A stretch of DNA of 64,000 nucleotides from Psychrobacillus sp. FSL K6-2836. Its GTDB lineage: Bacteria; Bacillota; Bacilli; Bacillales_A; Planococcaceae. Positions 26,281-34,148 of this stretch are shown here, in pieces. The position numbers and the translations under genes were made by a program. Numbering within the stretch: the first letter of the stretch is position 1; every line of letters begins with the position of its first letter. The stretch is from NCBI RefSeq assembly GCF_038003085.1, contig NZ_JBBOOM010000001.1, forward strand, positions 1,736,001-1,800,000, in the 5' to 3' direction. The notes beneath the pieces were generated by a model. The model was not told the origin of the DNA, did no database searches, and saw nothing but the letters and a program-made list of their open reading frames with translations.

Positions 26281-26540
26281 CTATATGAACATTCCAGCTA
26301 TAGATTCTCTTAATAGTGAAGCAAGTGTTCCTGCTGCTACTGCACGAAGTCCTAAACGAGCAGTAACTGAACGACGGTTTGGCGCCACTGCCCCCAGACC
26401 ACCGAGTAAAATAGCCATAGAACTCAAATTGGCAAATCCACATAATGCAAAACAAACTACAATAACTGTTTTAGGTGATAAATCTGGAATATTATTGAAA
26501 ATGAAGAATAGGAAACAAATTCATTCATTACAATTTTAAA
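26281..26540 (-). pseudogene. Decayed 3' fragment of a NupC-type nucleoside transporter gene
   Basis: The minus strand encodes [41 protein letters not shown] and a final SIAGMFI stop (TAG 26283-26281). This is the conserved C-terminus of concentrative nucleoside transporters of the NupC/CNT family. Upstream in another frame is [13 protein letters not shown], the preceding block of the same family, so a frameshift near 26493 separates the two. Everything N-terminal (about 300 residues) is missing. It is a remnant, not an expressed gene. Confidence 0.82.
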
Positions 26541-26713
26541 TGAAAGGCTATTCGAACTTTTCAAGCTTAAATGATTACAATAGGTTTACCTTATTTCATC
26601 TAATTTACTAATGTTTTTCCGATTCCTTTATTAAACCTAATCTATCTCTTACTCCTCGGTCATTAATTATTGATATAATGAAGCCACTAAAAGATTCGAA
26701 AGGTGTGAATAAT

Positions 26714-27415
26714 TTGTCTAAAGAATCTATTCTAATTGTAGAAGATGAAGAAAAAATAGTAAGGCTACTTGAAATTGAATTAGAATATGAAGGATATGAA
26801 ACTGGCAAGGCATTAGATGGAATTGATGCTTTTGAAATGTTCCTTTCACAAAAATGGGATTTAATCTTACTAGATATAATGCTTCCAGGTATGAGTGGAA
26901 TTGAATTACTTCGACGCATTCGAGGGAAAAATTCTGCGGTTCCAATTATATTATTGACCGCCAAGGATTCTATTGAAGACAAAGTTTCCGGTCTTGACCT
27001 TGGTGCCAATGACTACATAACCAAACCTTTCAGAATGGAAGAATTGCTTGCTAGAATTCGTGCAGTGCTAAGGATGAGTCAAGCAACCATCCCTTCAAGT
27101 TCCATTGATGAGGAGTGGCTTCAGTTCAGTGACTTACGAGTGAATGACAAAACAAGAGAAGTTGTTAGAAGTGATCTAGATGTCAGTTTGACTCCGAAGG
27201 AATATGATTTACTTTTATATTTATTGAAAAACAAACGACAAGTTCTAGACCGTGGACAAATTCTGGAAGCTGTTTGGGGCTATGACTACTACGGAGATAC
27301 TAAAATCGTTGATGTATATATCAGGTATTTGCGCAAAAAAATTGACGCAGATTTTGATACTGCACTTATTCATACAGTGAGAGGCGTAGGATATGTCCTG
27401 AAGGATGCCACATGA
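26714..27415 (+). CDS. OmpR-family response regulator (YkoG/ArlR-like)
   Basis: The start is the TTG at 26714 (233 aa), ten bases after AAAGG; the ATG at 26678 has no ribosome site. The receiver domain starts ILIVEDEEKIV, with the phospho-Asp in LILLDIMLPG (about residue 54), the Thr in LLTAKD and the Lys in YITKPF. The C-terminal winged helix (LTPKEYDLLLYLLKNKRQVL ... VWGYDYYGDTKIVDVYIRYLRKKI) binds DNA. It overlaps the kinase gene by ATGA. Followed by PepSY genes, it matches the ykoG-ykoH-ykoI arrangement of B. subtilis. The signal is unknown. Confidence 0.93.
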   Translation: MSKESILIVEDEEKIVRLLEIELEYEGYETGKALDGIDAFEMFLSQKWDLILLDIMLPGMSGIELLRRIRGKNSAVPIILLTAKDSIEDKVSGLDLGANDYITKPFRMEELLARIRAVLRMSQATIPSSSIDEEWLQFSDLRVNDKTREVVRSDLDVSLTPKEYDLLLYLLKNKRQVLDRGQILEAVWGYDYYGDTKIVDVYIRYLRKKIDADFDTALIHTVRGVGYVLKDAT

Positions 27416-28761
27416 AGCTACGCAGTAAAATAAATTTATATACGTCTGTTTTATTTATCGTGCTGCTCATATGCATGAACGCCTCCATCTATTTTGTATT
27501 CAGTCATCTGATGAAAGAAAATGAGTTGGAGCGTGCACAGGCAGAGGCAGAAAAAGTTTCCATAGAAATAGGAAATGCCGTAGATGGTATTGCCCCTAAT
27601 GAGCTAATACTTGCTTTCGTCCCCGTGGACGGCATGATACAAATTTTGAAAGAGGATTTGACAAGTGATGGGAAAACCACTTCTACTTCGGCAGAAAAAC
27701 TACGAGCAAGGAAGAGTAGTTTTTATCCGGGTGAGTTTAGCGAATTGATATCGCATGATGGAACTCCCTATGTATTCGTATCCTTTCCTATTGTATGGAG
27801 TGATGGAACTGTCGTGAATTTACAGTTGACTACTAGCATTGAATCTACAACCGATATGATTCATTTATTAGCAATCGTTTTAATATTTATAACGGTGATT
27901 GCTATGATACCAACTTTTGTTTCTAGTCGAATTCTAAGCAATTTAATCATCCAACCAATTCGTACAATGATTAATACGATGAAGGATATTCAAAAAAGCG
28001 GTCATTTTAAACAATTGAAGTTAGAGGATACTACCGAAGGAGAGCTAGTCGAAATGGGCGAAACGTTCAATCATATGATGACGTTGCTTCAAACGAACTA
28101 TGAAAAGCAGGAGCAATTTGTCTCTAATGCATCACATGAGCTTCGAACTCCTCTAACTATTATTGAAAATTATGCAGATTTACTGAAGCGTCGAGGTCTC
28201 GAGCGACCCGACTTATTTGAGGAATCTATTGATGCAATCCACTCCGAAGCTATACGAATGCGAGAAATGACAGAGCAGTTATTGTCCATTGCAAGGCATG
28301 AGCAATGGAATATTCAAAAGGAGCAGGTTAATATTACCCGGCTTGTCCAGGAAACAGTAAACGCTTTTCAAACTACTTACCAACGAGATATAAATATCGA
28401 AGGTAGCTACCAAATAATTGGCTATACAGACATTCAAAAGCTAAAGCAATTACTTTTTATCTTTTTAGATAATGCACGTAAGTATAGTGAAGGTCCTATT
28501 ACTGTTCACGTTGGCCAGGTAGAAAAAGAATCGACTATCCAAATTGAGGATAGAGGAGTTGGCATTCCAAAAGAGGATTTGCCGAAAGTATTTGATCGAT
28601 TTTATCGAGTGGATCAGGCAAGAAGTCGTAAGCAAGGTGGATCAGGTCTCGGTTTAACTATGGCAAAAGATATTGCTGATGCACTCGGTGCACGAATTGA
28701 AATAAATAGTAAAGAAAACCAAGGAACAATTGTTACGCTTTTCATGCCAAAAGAAAAATAG
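27412..28761 (+). CDS. Sensor histidine kinase (YkoH/ArlS-like)
   Basis: This 449-aa protein has transmembrane segments at about residues 9-30 and 152-172, enclosing an extracellular sensor of about 120 residues. The HAMP domain follows (about 173-226). The phosphoacceptor is SHELRTPLTIIENYADLL with His near 243. N, G1 and G2 boxes are FLDNARKYSEG, IEDRGVGIPKEDL and GGSGLGLTMAKDI. It phosphorylates the regulator encoded upstream. The neighbouring PepSY genes suggest an envelope or protease-related stimulus, but this is only context. Confidence 0.94.
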   Translation: MKLRSKINLYTSVLFIVLLICMNASIYFVFSHLMKENELERAQAEAEKVSIEIGNAVDGIAPNELILAFVPVDGMIQILKEDLTSDGKTTSTSAEKLRARKSSFYPGEFSELISHDGTPYVFVSFPIVWSDGTVVNLQLTTSIESTTDMIHLLAIVLIFITVIAMIPTFVSSRILSNLIIQPIRTMINTMKDIQKSGHFKQLKLEDTTEGELVEMGETFNHMMTLLQTNYEKQEQFVSNASHELRTPLTIIENYADLLKRRGLERPDLFEESIDAIHSEAIRMREMTEQLLSIARHEQWNIQKEQVNITRLVQETVNAFQTTYQRDINIEGSYQIIGYTDIQKLKQLLFIFLDNARKYSEGPITVHVGQVEKESTIQIEDRGVGIPKEDLPKVFDRFYRVDQARSRKQGGSGLGLTMAKDIADALGARIEINSKENQGTIVTLFMPKEK

Positions 28762-28832
28762 TCGCTCTCCCCAAATTCTTACTTTCGCGTTATATACTAT
28801 AGCTAACAAACTGAACCATGAGGTGACATACG

Positions 28833-29543
28833 ATGAAGAAAAGTAAGGTCCTTTGGATAACCGGAGGAATTATACTATTGGTTTTGTTAGTATTTGGTGT
28901 GCTATCGCTATCTTCTTTTTCAACAAAGACTCTTACAGAGGAGGAGTTAAAGGCAACTGCACTTACAAAATACCCAGGTGAAATCATTCATACAGCTAAA
29001 ACCGATAACGAGTATGAGATAGAAATACAAATGGAGAGTGGAGTTTACGCTATTAGGATGGATACCAACAACGGAAATATTCTTTCCCTAAAACAAGTAA
29101 TGACTGAGGAATTGTCCCCTTCTGTTGACGTACTTACTGAAGCTCAGATAAAAAAAGAAATCGCTACACAAGGGGAGCTTCAATCCATTCATTTTGCAAA
29201 TGCAGACACCTCTTACTATGAAGCCGTTGTGCATAAGGAAAATGTAGAAATCACTTTAAAAGTAGACCCATATGATGGTTCTATAATAGACTCGACTCAA
29301 GCTCCAATAGAAACTCCTATATCACCAAAGAGCGTTCTTCTTTCAGAAGAAGAGGCACTCATTATTGCAGCAGAACATTTAAAAGGAGTTGCTGATGATG
29401 ATGCAGAACTTCATCAACCTTCTGGCCAAACACCATACTACTTGGTGGAGGTAGAGATTGAAAATGGAGAAGACGATCGTGAAGCCGTTGTCCAAGTTGA
29501 TGCATATACTGGTACGGTGAAATCGATAAATTGGGAAAACTAA
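28833..29543 (+). CDS. Membrane-anchored double-PepSY protein (YkoI-like)
   Basis: The 236-aa protein has one N-terminal membrane helix (residues 5-29). Its extracellular part has a short degenerate PepSY-like repeat near residues 35-90 (YPGEIIHTAKTDNEYEIEIQ) and a second near 165-235 (LSEEEALIIAAEHLKG ... YYLVEVEIENGEDDREAVVQVDAYTGTV). AGGTGA precedes the ATG. It lies 71 bp after the kinase gene and ends at the terminator at 29557. PepSY domains inhibit or modulate extracellular peptidases in some families; here the partner is unknown, perhaps the sensor kinase. Confidence 0.85.
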   Translation: MKKSKVLWITGGIILLVLLVFGVLSLSSFSTKTLTEEELKATALTKYPGEIIHTAKTDNEYEIEIQMESGVYAIRMDTNNGNILSLKQVMTEELSPSVDVLTEAQIKKEIATQGELQSIHFANADTSYYEAVVHKENVEITLKVDPYDGSIIDSTQAPIETPISPKSVLLSEEEALIIAAEHLKGVADDDAELHQPSGQTPYYLVEVEIENGEDDREAVVQVDAYTGTVKSINWEN

Positions 29544-29556
29544 GAAGTCCGAAATA

Positions 29557-29596
29557 AGGTTGGTAGTGGCTAAGGCCACACCAACCTTTCTTTTTT
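29557..29596 (+). terminator. Terminator of the two-component operon
   Basis: AAGGTTGGTAGTGGC and GCCACACCAACCTT form a stem with a TAAG loop followed by TCTTTTTT. Confidence 0.9.
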
Positions 29597-29671
29597 GGTT
29601 ATTGTACTGCTGAGGATAATTTTATAGCGACGAGCTTTGCGCAGGAGAAAATGAGGGTTCATTTTCTGATT

Positions 29672-29782
29672 ACTTGCGTTCATTTCTTGTATACTTGCTG
29701 CTTACTACTGGTTACTGGCGTTCAACTTATTTTACTTGTTCTCTAGCTTCATTTACTTGCTCTTAATTGGCGAATACTTGCG
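29672..29782 (+). repeat. Six-unit, 21-nt periodic degenerate repeat
   Basis: Units resembling ACTTGCG start at 29672, 29693, 29714, 29734, 29755 and 29776, that is every 20 or 21 nt (two helical turns). The intervening bases (often TTCATTT or similar) are only partly conserved. Confidence 0.7.
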
Positions 29783-29919
29783 GAAGGGGAATTTTATCCA
29801 ATATTTCTTTGGGTATAATTTTAAATTCTATCCAAATTTTAACCTTTCCCTCCCCGTCCTTTCTTTTTAGCAGTATATATTAATACATGTAAGGCAAACA
29901 AAACATAGGAGGAGAAAAA

Positions 29920-30492
29920 ATGAAAAAATTAGTAATTGGTACATTAGCAGCTGCACTTGTGATTAGCGGAGGAATTGGGATTAATGCTTTGGCAGATGAC
30001 AATGTTAACCTAAGTAAAACTCAAAGTGAAAAATTAATTGGTGTTGAAAAAGCTAAAGAAGTAGCATTGAAAGAAGCTAAAGGTACAATTGAAAGTATAG
30101 AACTTGAAAAAAATAACGGAAAAACATTTTATGAAGTAGATATAGACGGAGAGAAATTAAAAGAATATGAAGTACGAGTAGATGCCTATAATGCAAAAGT
30201 ATTGAATGTAAGAGAAGATAACGATAACCACGACGATGATGATGATCTTGATAAAGTAGTTTCAAATTCTAAACTTATTACAGAAGCAAAAGCAATTGAA
30301 ATTGCTCAAAAACAAATCCAAGGTACATTAGTAAAGATCGAATTAGATTCAGATGATGGCCGATATGAATATGAAATAGAGCTTCACACGGCAAAAGGAG
30401 AAGCAGAGTTCACAATCGATGCAAGCACAGGTAAAATCCTTGAGTATGAACTTGATAATGATGATGATGACGACGATCGTTATGACGATTAA
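29920..30492 (+). CDS. Secreted double-PepSY protein with acidic linker and tail
   Basis: The 190-aa protein has a signal peptide MKKLVIGTLAAALVISGGIG with likely cleavage after NALA (about residue 25). Two PepSY domains lie at about 42-93 (GVEKAKEVALKEAKGTIESI ... YEVRVDAYNAKVL) and 120-177 (ITEAKAIEIAQKQIQGTLVK ... FTIDASTGKIL). They are separated by a DNDNHDDDDDLD linker, and the protein ends in DNDDDDDDRYDD. The acid-rich runs suggest metal (calcium) or surface-charge binding outside the cell. AGGAGG precedes the ATG. It is a separate unit from the YkoI-like gene but probably in the same regulon as the adjacent two-component system. Confidence 0.88.
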   Translation: MKKLVIGTLAAALVISGGIGINALADDNVNLSKTQSEKLIGVEKAKEVALKEAKGTIESIELEKNNGKTFYEVDIDGEKLKEYEVRVDAYNAKVLNVREDNDNHDDDDDLDKVVSNSKLITEAKAIEIAQKQIQGTLVKIELDSDDGRYEYEIELHTAKGEAEFTIDASTGKILEYELDNDDDDDDRYDD

Positions 30493-30509
30493 TAAAATAA
30501 TACTAGCTT

Positions 30510-30541
30510 ACCGCTTGATGGGGAACCATCAAGCGGTTTTT
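30510..30541 (+). terminator. Terminator of the secreted PepSY gene
   Basis: A perfect 12-bp stem ACCGCTTGATGG / CCATCAAGCGGT with GGAA loop, then TTTTTC. The minus-strand operon ends just beyond. Confidence 0.92.
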
Positions 30542-30578
30542 CTATTAAACAGATAAATGTTGCACAGAATATCTTAAA

Positions 30579-32180
30579 TTATACTACTTTCTCTTTTAAC
30601 AGACGTCTTAACACTTTACCGGAACTTGTTTTAGGAAGTTCATCTAGGAACTCAATTTCACGGGGATATTTATAAGCAGACATTTTATCTCTTGCCCATT
30701 CAATAATTTCCAATTCTGATACTTTCATACCCTCTTCCAAGACAACAAAAGCCTTTACAGATTCTCCTCTTACTGGATCCGGTACGCCTATTACAGCTAC
30801 TTGGTTAATTTTCCCATGCTTTGATAGCATTTTTTCTACTTCTTCTGGATAAACACTATATCCCGAGCATTTAATCATTTCTTTAACCCTGCCTAAGAAA
30901 TATAAAAAACCATCTTCATCAAACATTCCTATATCACCAGTAATGAAATAATCACGATGAAATGATTCCTTTGTCTCTTCTACTCTTCCTTTGTAACCTT
31001 TAAATACACTCGGCCCTTTTACAAGAATCATTCCTTGCTCACCAACTGGCATTTCTTCATCATAATTATCAAATTGAACTATTTTGACCTCTGTATCAAA
31101 GGTTGGTTTACCAACACTTCCATATTTTATTTCCTTAGGTGGAGTCATAGCGTTTCCTGTATGGGTTTCACTCATCCCATAGGCAAACTCCATTAAAGGC
31201 TTCCCAGTTATTCGCTCCCAATCATCTGAAATCTCTTGTGATATTTGAATGCCAAAACTTGTTACAATATTAATCTTCAAATGACTAAAGTCAATTTGAT
31301 GAATCAACTCTTCTCTCATCATTTGTATATTCATTGGCGTGGTCGTGTATAAAACAGTTGCTTTGTAACGTTCAAATGCTTGGAGCATACCTTTTGACTC
31401 AAATCGAGTAAGTAACACTATATCAGCTCCAACAACCATTGCACTAAATAAGCTTACAAGTTTTCCAGCAATATGAAAGATTGGCATGGCTGCAATGTAT
31501 GTATCATCCTTTGTAAAACCAAAATTCTTTGCAACACAAGTTGCTTGAAACTCTGAGTTTGTAAAAGTGAGCATCGCCCCTTTTGGAGAACCAGTCGTAC
31601 CAGAAGTATAAATAATTAAGCTTACATCTTCATTCATATTAATATCTACGTTACTTTCATAATCATACTTATCATCTTTTAAAATTGAAGACCAATCCAG
31701 CACGTTATCAAATTGTTTTTCTATTATCTTCTCTGGAAAATCTGGATAAGGAGATTCAGGCAAATAATCACGATAACTAGTTGTTATTTCACTTTGTACA
31801 TTCGTTTCATCTTGGATTTTTTCATAAACTTCAAATAGATCAGGAGTTGTAATAAGGACTTTTGCATTTAAGTCATTTAATTGGTATTTTAGTTCCCATT
31901 CTTTGAACATCGGATTACATGGTCCAACAATTGCCCCTATTTTCTGTGTTGCAAAAAAGGCTATCACATATTGAGGACAGTTTTGAAGGAAAAGTGCCAC
32001 TGTATCACCTTTTTTCACCCCATGATCAACAAGAAAATTAGACATTCGATTTATCGAATCCCATAACTCTCCATACGAAATCTCTTGCCCATAGAAATTA
32101 ATAGCTGTTTTCTCGGAACTTAATTTTGCATGTTGTTCAATGTAAGAATGGATTGGTTGATTTTGTAATGTTAGTTGCAT
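30579..32180 (-). CDS. Acyl-CoA synthetase (AMP-forming ligase)
   Basis: The ATG at 32180 (533 aa) follows GAGG by eight bases; an ATG further upstream would overlap the preceding gene and has no ribosome site. ANL-superfamily motifs: SLIIYTSGTTGSPKGAMLTF near residue 182 (P-loop A3), AYGMSETHTG near 320, ITGDIGMFDEDGFLYFLGR near 405, and the catalytic lysine in PKTSSGKVLRR near 522. It activates a carboxylic acid to its CoA thioester at the cost of ATP. It is the last gene of the long minus-strand acyl-CoA operon and probably supplies or recaptures its substrate. Chain length cannot be read. Confidence 0.93.
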   Translation of the reverse strand: MQLTLQNQPIHSYIEQHAKLSSEKTAINFYGQEISYGELWDSINRMSNFLVDHGVKKGDTVALFLQNCPQYVIAFFATQKIGAIVGPCNPMFKEWELKYQLNDLNAKVLITTPDLFEVYEKIQDETNVQSEITTSYRDYLPESPYPDFPEKIIEKQFDNVLDWSSILKDDKYDYESNVDINMNEDVSLIIYTSGTTGSPKGAMLTFTNSEFQATCVAKNFGFTKDDTYIAAMPIFHIAGKLVSLFSAMVVGADIVLLTRFESKGMLQAFERYKATVLYTTTPMNIQMMREELIHQIDFSHLKINIVTSFGIQISQEISDDWERITGKPLMEFAYGMSETHTGNAMTPPKEIKYGSVGKPTFDTEVKIVQFDNYDEEMPVGEQGMILVKGPSVFKGYKGRVEETKESFHRDYFITGDIGMFDEDGFLYFLGRVKEMIKCSGYSVYPEEVEKMLSKHGKINQVAVIGVPDPVRGESVKAFVVLEEGMKVSELEIIEWARDKMSAYKYPREIEFLDELPKTSSGKVLRRLLKEKVV

Positions 32181-32190
32181 TCTGAATTCC

Positions 32191-32970
32191 TCACTTCCCT
32201 TTAAAATTAGACTCTCTTTTGTCGATAAAAGCTTGCTTCCCTTCTGCATAATCCTCTGTATAGAAGGAAGCTAAGGTCGAATACGTCTGTACTTGGAAGG
32301 CTTCTTCTATAGCCATACACTCACTAGTATGCATTGCTTTCTTCATTAAGCCTATGGCGCGGGTAGCACTCATTGATAAATGCCCTGCTAACTTTTCTAC
32401 TTCCTGATCTAATGCTTCCAGCTCTACTTGTTTATAAAGTAAGCCCCAATTAAACGCCTCTTCTGTTCCGAACATTTCTCCTAAGAACAGGTATCTTGCT
32501 GCACGGTGATATCCAATTCGTTTTTGAAGAAGATATGTACCTGCAGAAATTCCTCTTAGAACAAACGGGAGACCGAATTTAGTATCTGTTGATGCAATTA
32601 TGAAATCAGCTGCCAAGGCAATTTCAAAACCTGCTCCTAAAGCATACTTTTGCGCCTTTATAATAATTGGTTTTTCTAAATTTTTCATCGTTAGGACAAC
32701 TGCAGGATATCCATCTGAATACTCCGTTAACTTATCTGTGGGATTAGGATTATTCTCTGTACCCATGTCAACGAGATCATCACCCGCACAAAATGCCTTT
32801 CCATTTCCTTCTATTATGACAACTCGAATTTCGTCGTTTTTCTTACTTTCTATTAGATAGTCTATCAAATCTGCAATCATGTCATTATCTAATGCATTCA
32901 AGGCATTCGGACGATTTAACCTAATTCTAGCTATATGATTTTCTACTTGAAAAATTACTTTATTACTCAT
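32191..32970 (-). CDS. Crotonase-family protein (enoyl-CoA hydratase/isomerase), second catalytic Glu absent
   Basis: The 259-aa protein has the crotonase oxyanion-hole regions (IEGNGKAFCAGDDLVDMG near residue 52; ALGAGFEIALAADF near 105), with one Glu in GFEIALA. At the position of the second catalytic Glu, normally in a LPEI.LG motif, it has GLPFVLRGISAG. The classical hydratase pair is therefore incomplete, and isomerase, thioesterase-like or other crotonase activity is possible. It overlaps the thioesterase gene start region by eight bases (32963-32970) and lies ten bp before the ligase gene, so translation is coupled. Confidence 0.88.
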   Translation of the reverse strand: MSNKVIFQVENHIARIRLNRPNALNALDNDMIADLIDYLIESKKNDEIRVVIIEGNGKAFCAGDDLVDMGTENNPNPTDKLTEYSDGYPAVVLTMKNLEKPIIIKAQKYALGAGFEIALAADFIIASTDTKFGLPFVLRGISAGTYLLQKRIGYHRAARYLFLGEMFGTEEAFNWGLLYKQVELEALDQEVEKLAGHLSMSATRAIGLMKKAMHTSECMAIEEAFQVQTYSTLASFYTEDYAEGKQAFIDKRESNFKGK

Positions 32971-33370
32971 TTAACCCCTCCTCGTACAAATGTTTTTCTA
33001 ATTCTATTCGAATATCATCTGGTATTTTCTCGCTTTTGTTTTCATGCACATTATAGTTAACGTAAATAGTGTTTGCTTGAACAGTCATTCTATCTTGCTG
33101 CCAAATCTCCTCATACAGTTCTAAACTAGAGTTCCCAATTCGTTTCACCCAGCATTTAACAACTACATCTGTTCCAAAATATATTTGTTGTTTATATTCA
33201 ACGGTTGTTTTTAAAATAATCATTTTCCAGTTTTCAAAACTTAAATCCGGATTGAACAAGGAGAAGAGCTTATTTCTACCACCTTCTAACCATATCGGCA
33301 CCGTTGTGTTATTTATATGTCCTACCCCATCTGTTTCAGAAACACGTGGTTCAATTATTGTTTGATACAT
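32963..33370 (-). CDS. Acyl-CoA thioesterase (4HBT hotdog)
   Basis: The 135-aa protein has the 4-hydroxybenzoyl-CoA thioesterase signature VSETDGVGHINNTTVPIWLE near residues 10-29, in which the Asp and the GHINN segment form the active site. A TVEYKQQIYFGTDVVV strand and a C-terminal basic/acidic helix follow. It likely hydrolyses a pathway CoA ester to free CoA or to release a product. GGAAAGGAG lies upstream of the ATG. Overlap with the crotonase gene shows operon membership. Confidence 0.9.
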   Translation of the reverse strand: MYQTIIEPRVSETDGVGHINNTTVPIWLEGGRNKLFSLFNPDLSFENWKMIILKTTVEYKQQIYFGTDVVVKCWVKRIGNSSLELYEEIWQQDRMTVQANTIYVNYNVHENKSEKIPDDIRIELEKHLYEEGLNE

Positions 33371-33388
33371 CTTATTCTCTCCTTTCCT

Positions 33389-33769
33389 TTATAATTTACT
33401 GTTCAACATAATCTCCCAGATTCCTGCTGCGATCACTTCTTCACCTACAAATAGTTCCATCTTTATATCATATAAAAATCTTTTATTACTAAAGCTTTTA
33501 TTATCTAGAATTTGGTATGCTACTGAAAGGGACTCTCCAATCTTAACTTGCCTGTTAAATCTCCACTTTTGGCCTACAACTGCTACTAAAAACGTATCCA
33601 AGTCGAGTGTTCTATTTAGGATTCCAATAGCAACCATTACCACCTGACGATTATCTATCCAATCATTTTTTTGCGGAGTTTCATCATTTAAAAGTTTTTG
33701 AAAAAGAAATCTGTCGGTTTCATATAATGTTCTGCTGATTGGTGTATTTGGTTGCTTGATAAAGTTCAA
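33389..33769 (-). CDS. Short hotdog (MaoC-like) protein A
   Basis: A 126-aa protein with hotdog-like sequence: a long hydrophobic helix region MVAIGILNRTLDLDTFLVAVVG in the middle, and WRFNRQVKIGESLSVAYQIL strands after it. No catalytic Asp-His pair of (R)-hydratases is visible. It overlaps the second hotdog gene by four bases (ATGA). That arrangement and their equal length suggest a heteromeric pair, like the split MaoC hydratases of some steroid and acyl-CoA pathways (analogy). Specific function unknown. Confidence 0.62.
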   Translation of the reverse strand: MNFIKQPNTPISRTLYETDRFLFQKLLNDETPQKNDWIDNRQVVMVAIGILNRTLDLDTFLVAVVGQKWRFNRQVKIGESLSVAYQILDNKSFSNKRFLYDIKMELFVGEEVIAAGIWEIMLNSKL

Positions 33770-34146
33770 ATCTTTAGCACCTCATTGCCATAAGAGAACT
33801 GTAAAGAACCATCCATTACAAGCTCACTACCATTTTTATAAACGGAGAAATGTAGATTATTCACATCTGTTCGTGTAATCTTGTATTCAACAAAAATTTC
33901 ATCTCCAATAGTGACGCTTCTTTTATAGGAAGTCTCAAACTCATATATATACGTATATCTTGATTCCTGCTTCTCTACTAACCCAGTTGCTAAGGAAAAC
34001 ACTGTGTCCCCGTGCATAATGACATCTCCAAAACGAGACTGTTTCATCAACGGGCTGTTAGAGTGGATGTTTAAATCTCCTTCCCAAATAATGGGCAACA
34101 GCAAATGGCATTCTGTAATCAACAAATGATCTGTTTTGATAACCAT
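33766..34146 (-). CDS. Short hotdog (MaoC-like) protein B
   Basis: The 126-aa protein has NIHSNSPLMKQSRFGDVIMHG near residues 27-47. This resembles the D-x4-H...FG..I.HG motif of MaoC-type (R)-enoyl-CoA hydratases, with the His kept but the Asp position not obviously acidic. Beta strands with YIYEFETSYKRSVTIGDEIF follow. It starts three bases after the 3-hydroxyacyl-CoA dehydrogenase stop and overlaps protein A. It may form a hydratase or binding heterodimer with A. The activity is inferred from the fold only. Confidence 0.68.
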   Translation of the reverse strand: MVIKTDHLLITECHLLLPIIWEGDLNIHSNSPLMKQSRFGDVIMHGDTVFSLATGLVEKQESRYTYIYEFETSYKRSVTIGDEIFVEYKITRTDVNNLHFSVYKNGSELVMDGSLQFSYGNEVLKI

Positions 34147-34148
34147 AG

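Larger units (their letters stand above)
29544..29919. other. Gene-free region with periodic repeats before the second PepSY gene
   Basis: About 375 bp. After the terminator comes a tract of six degenerate ACTTGCG units spaced 20-21 nt apart (29672-29782). AT-rich DNA with the promoter of the secreted PepSY gene follows; TATATT near 29874 could be its -10 element. No ORF is credible here. Confidence 0.55.

Noticed and set aside
26285-26539. 84-aa plus-strand frame
   Set aside because: The opposite strand carries the NupC C-terminus; this frame is its shadow.
29672-29782. CRISPR array
   Set aside because: The conserved unit is only about 7 nt and the 21-nt period is far too short.
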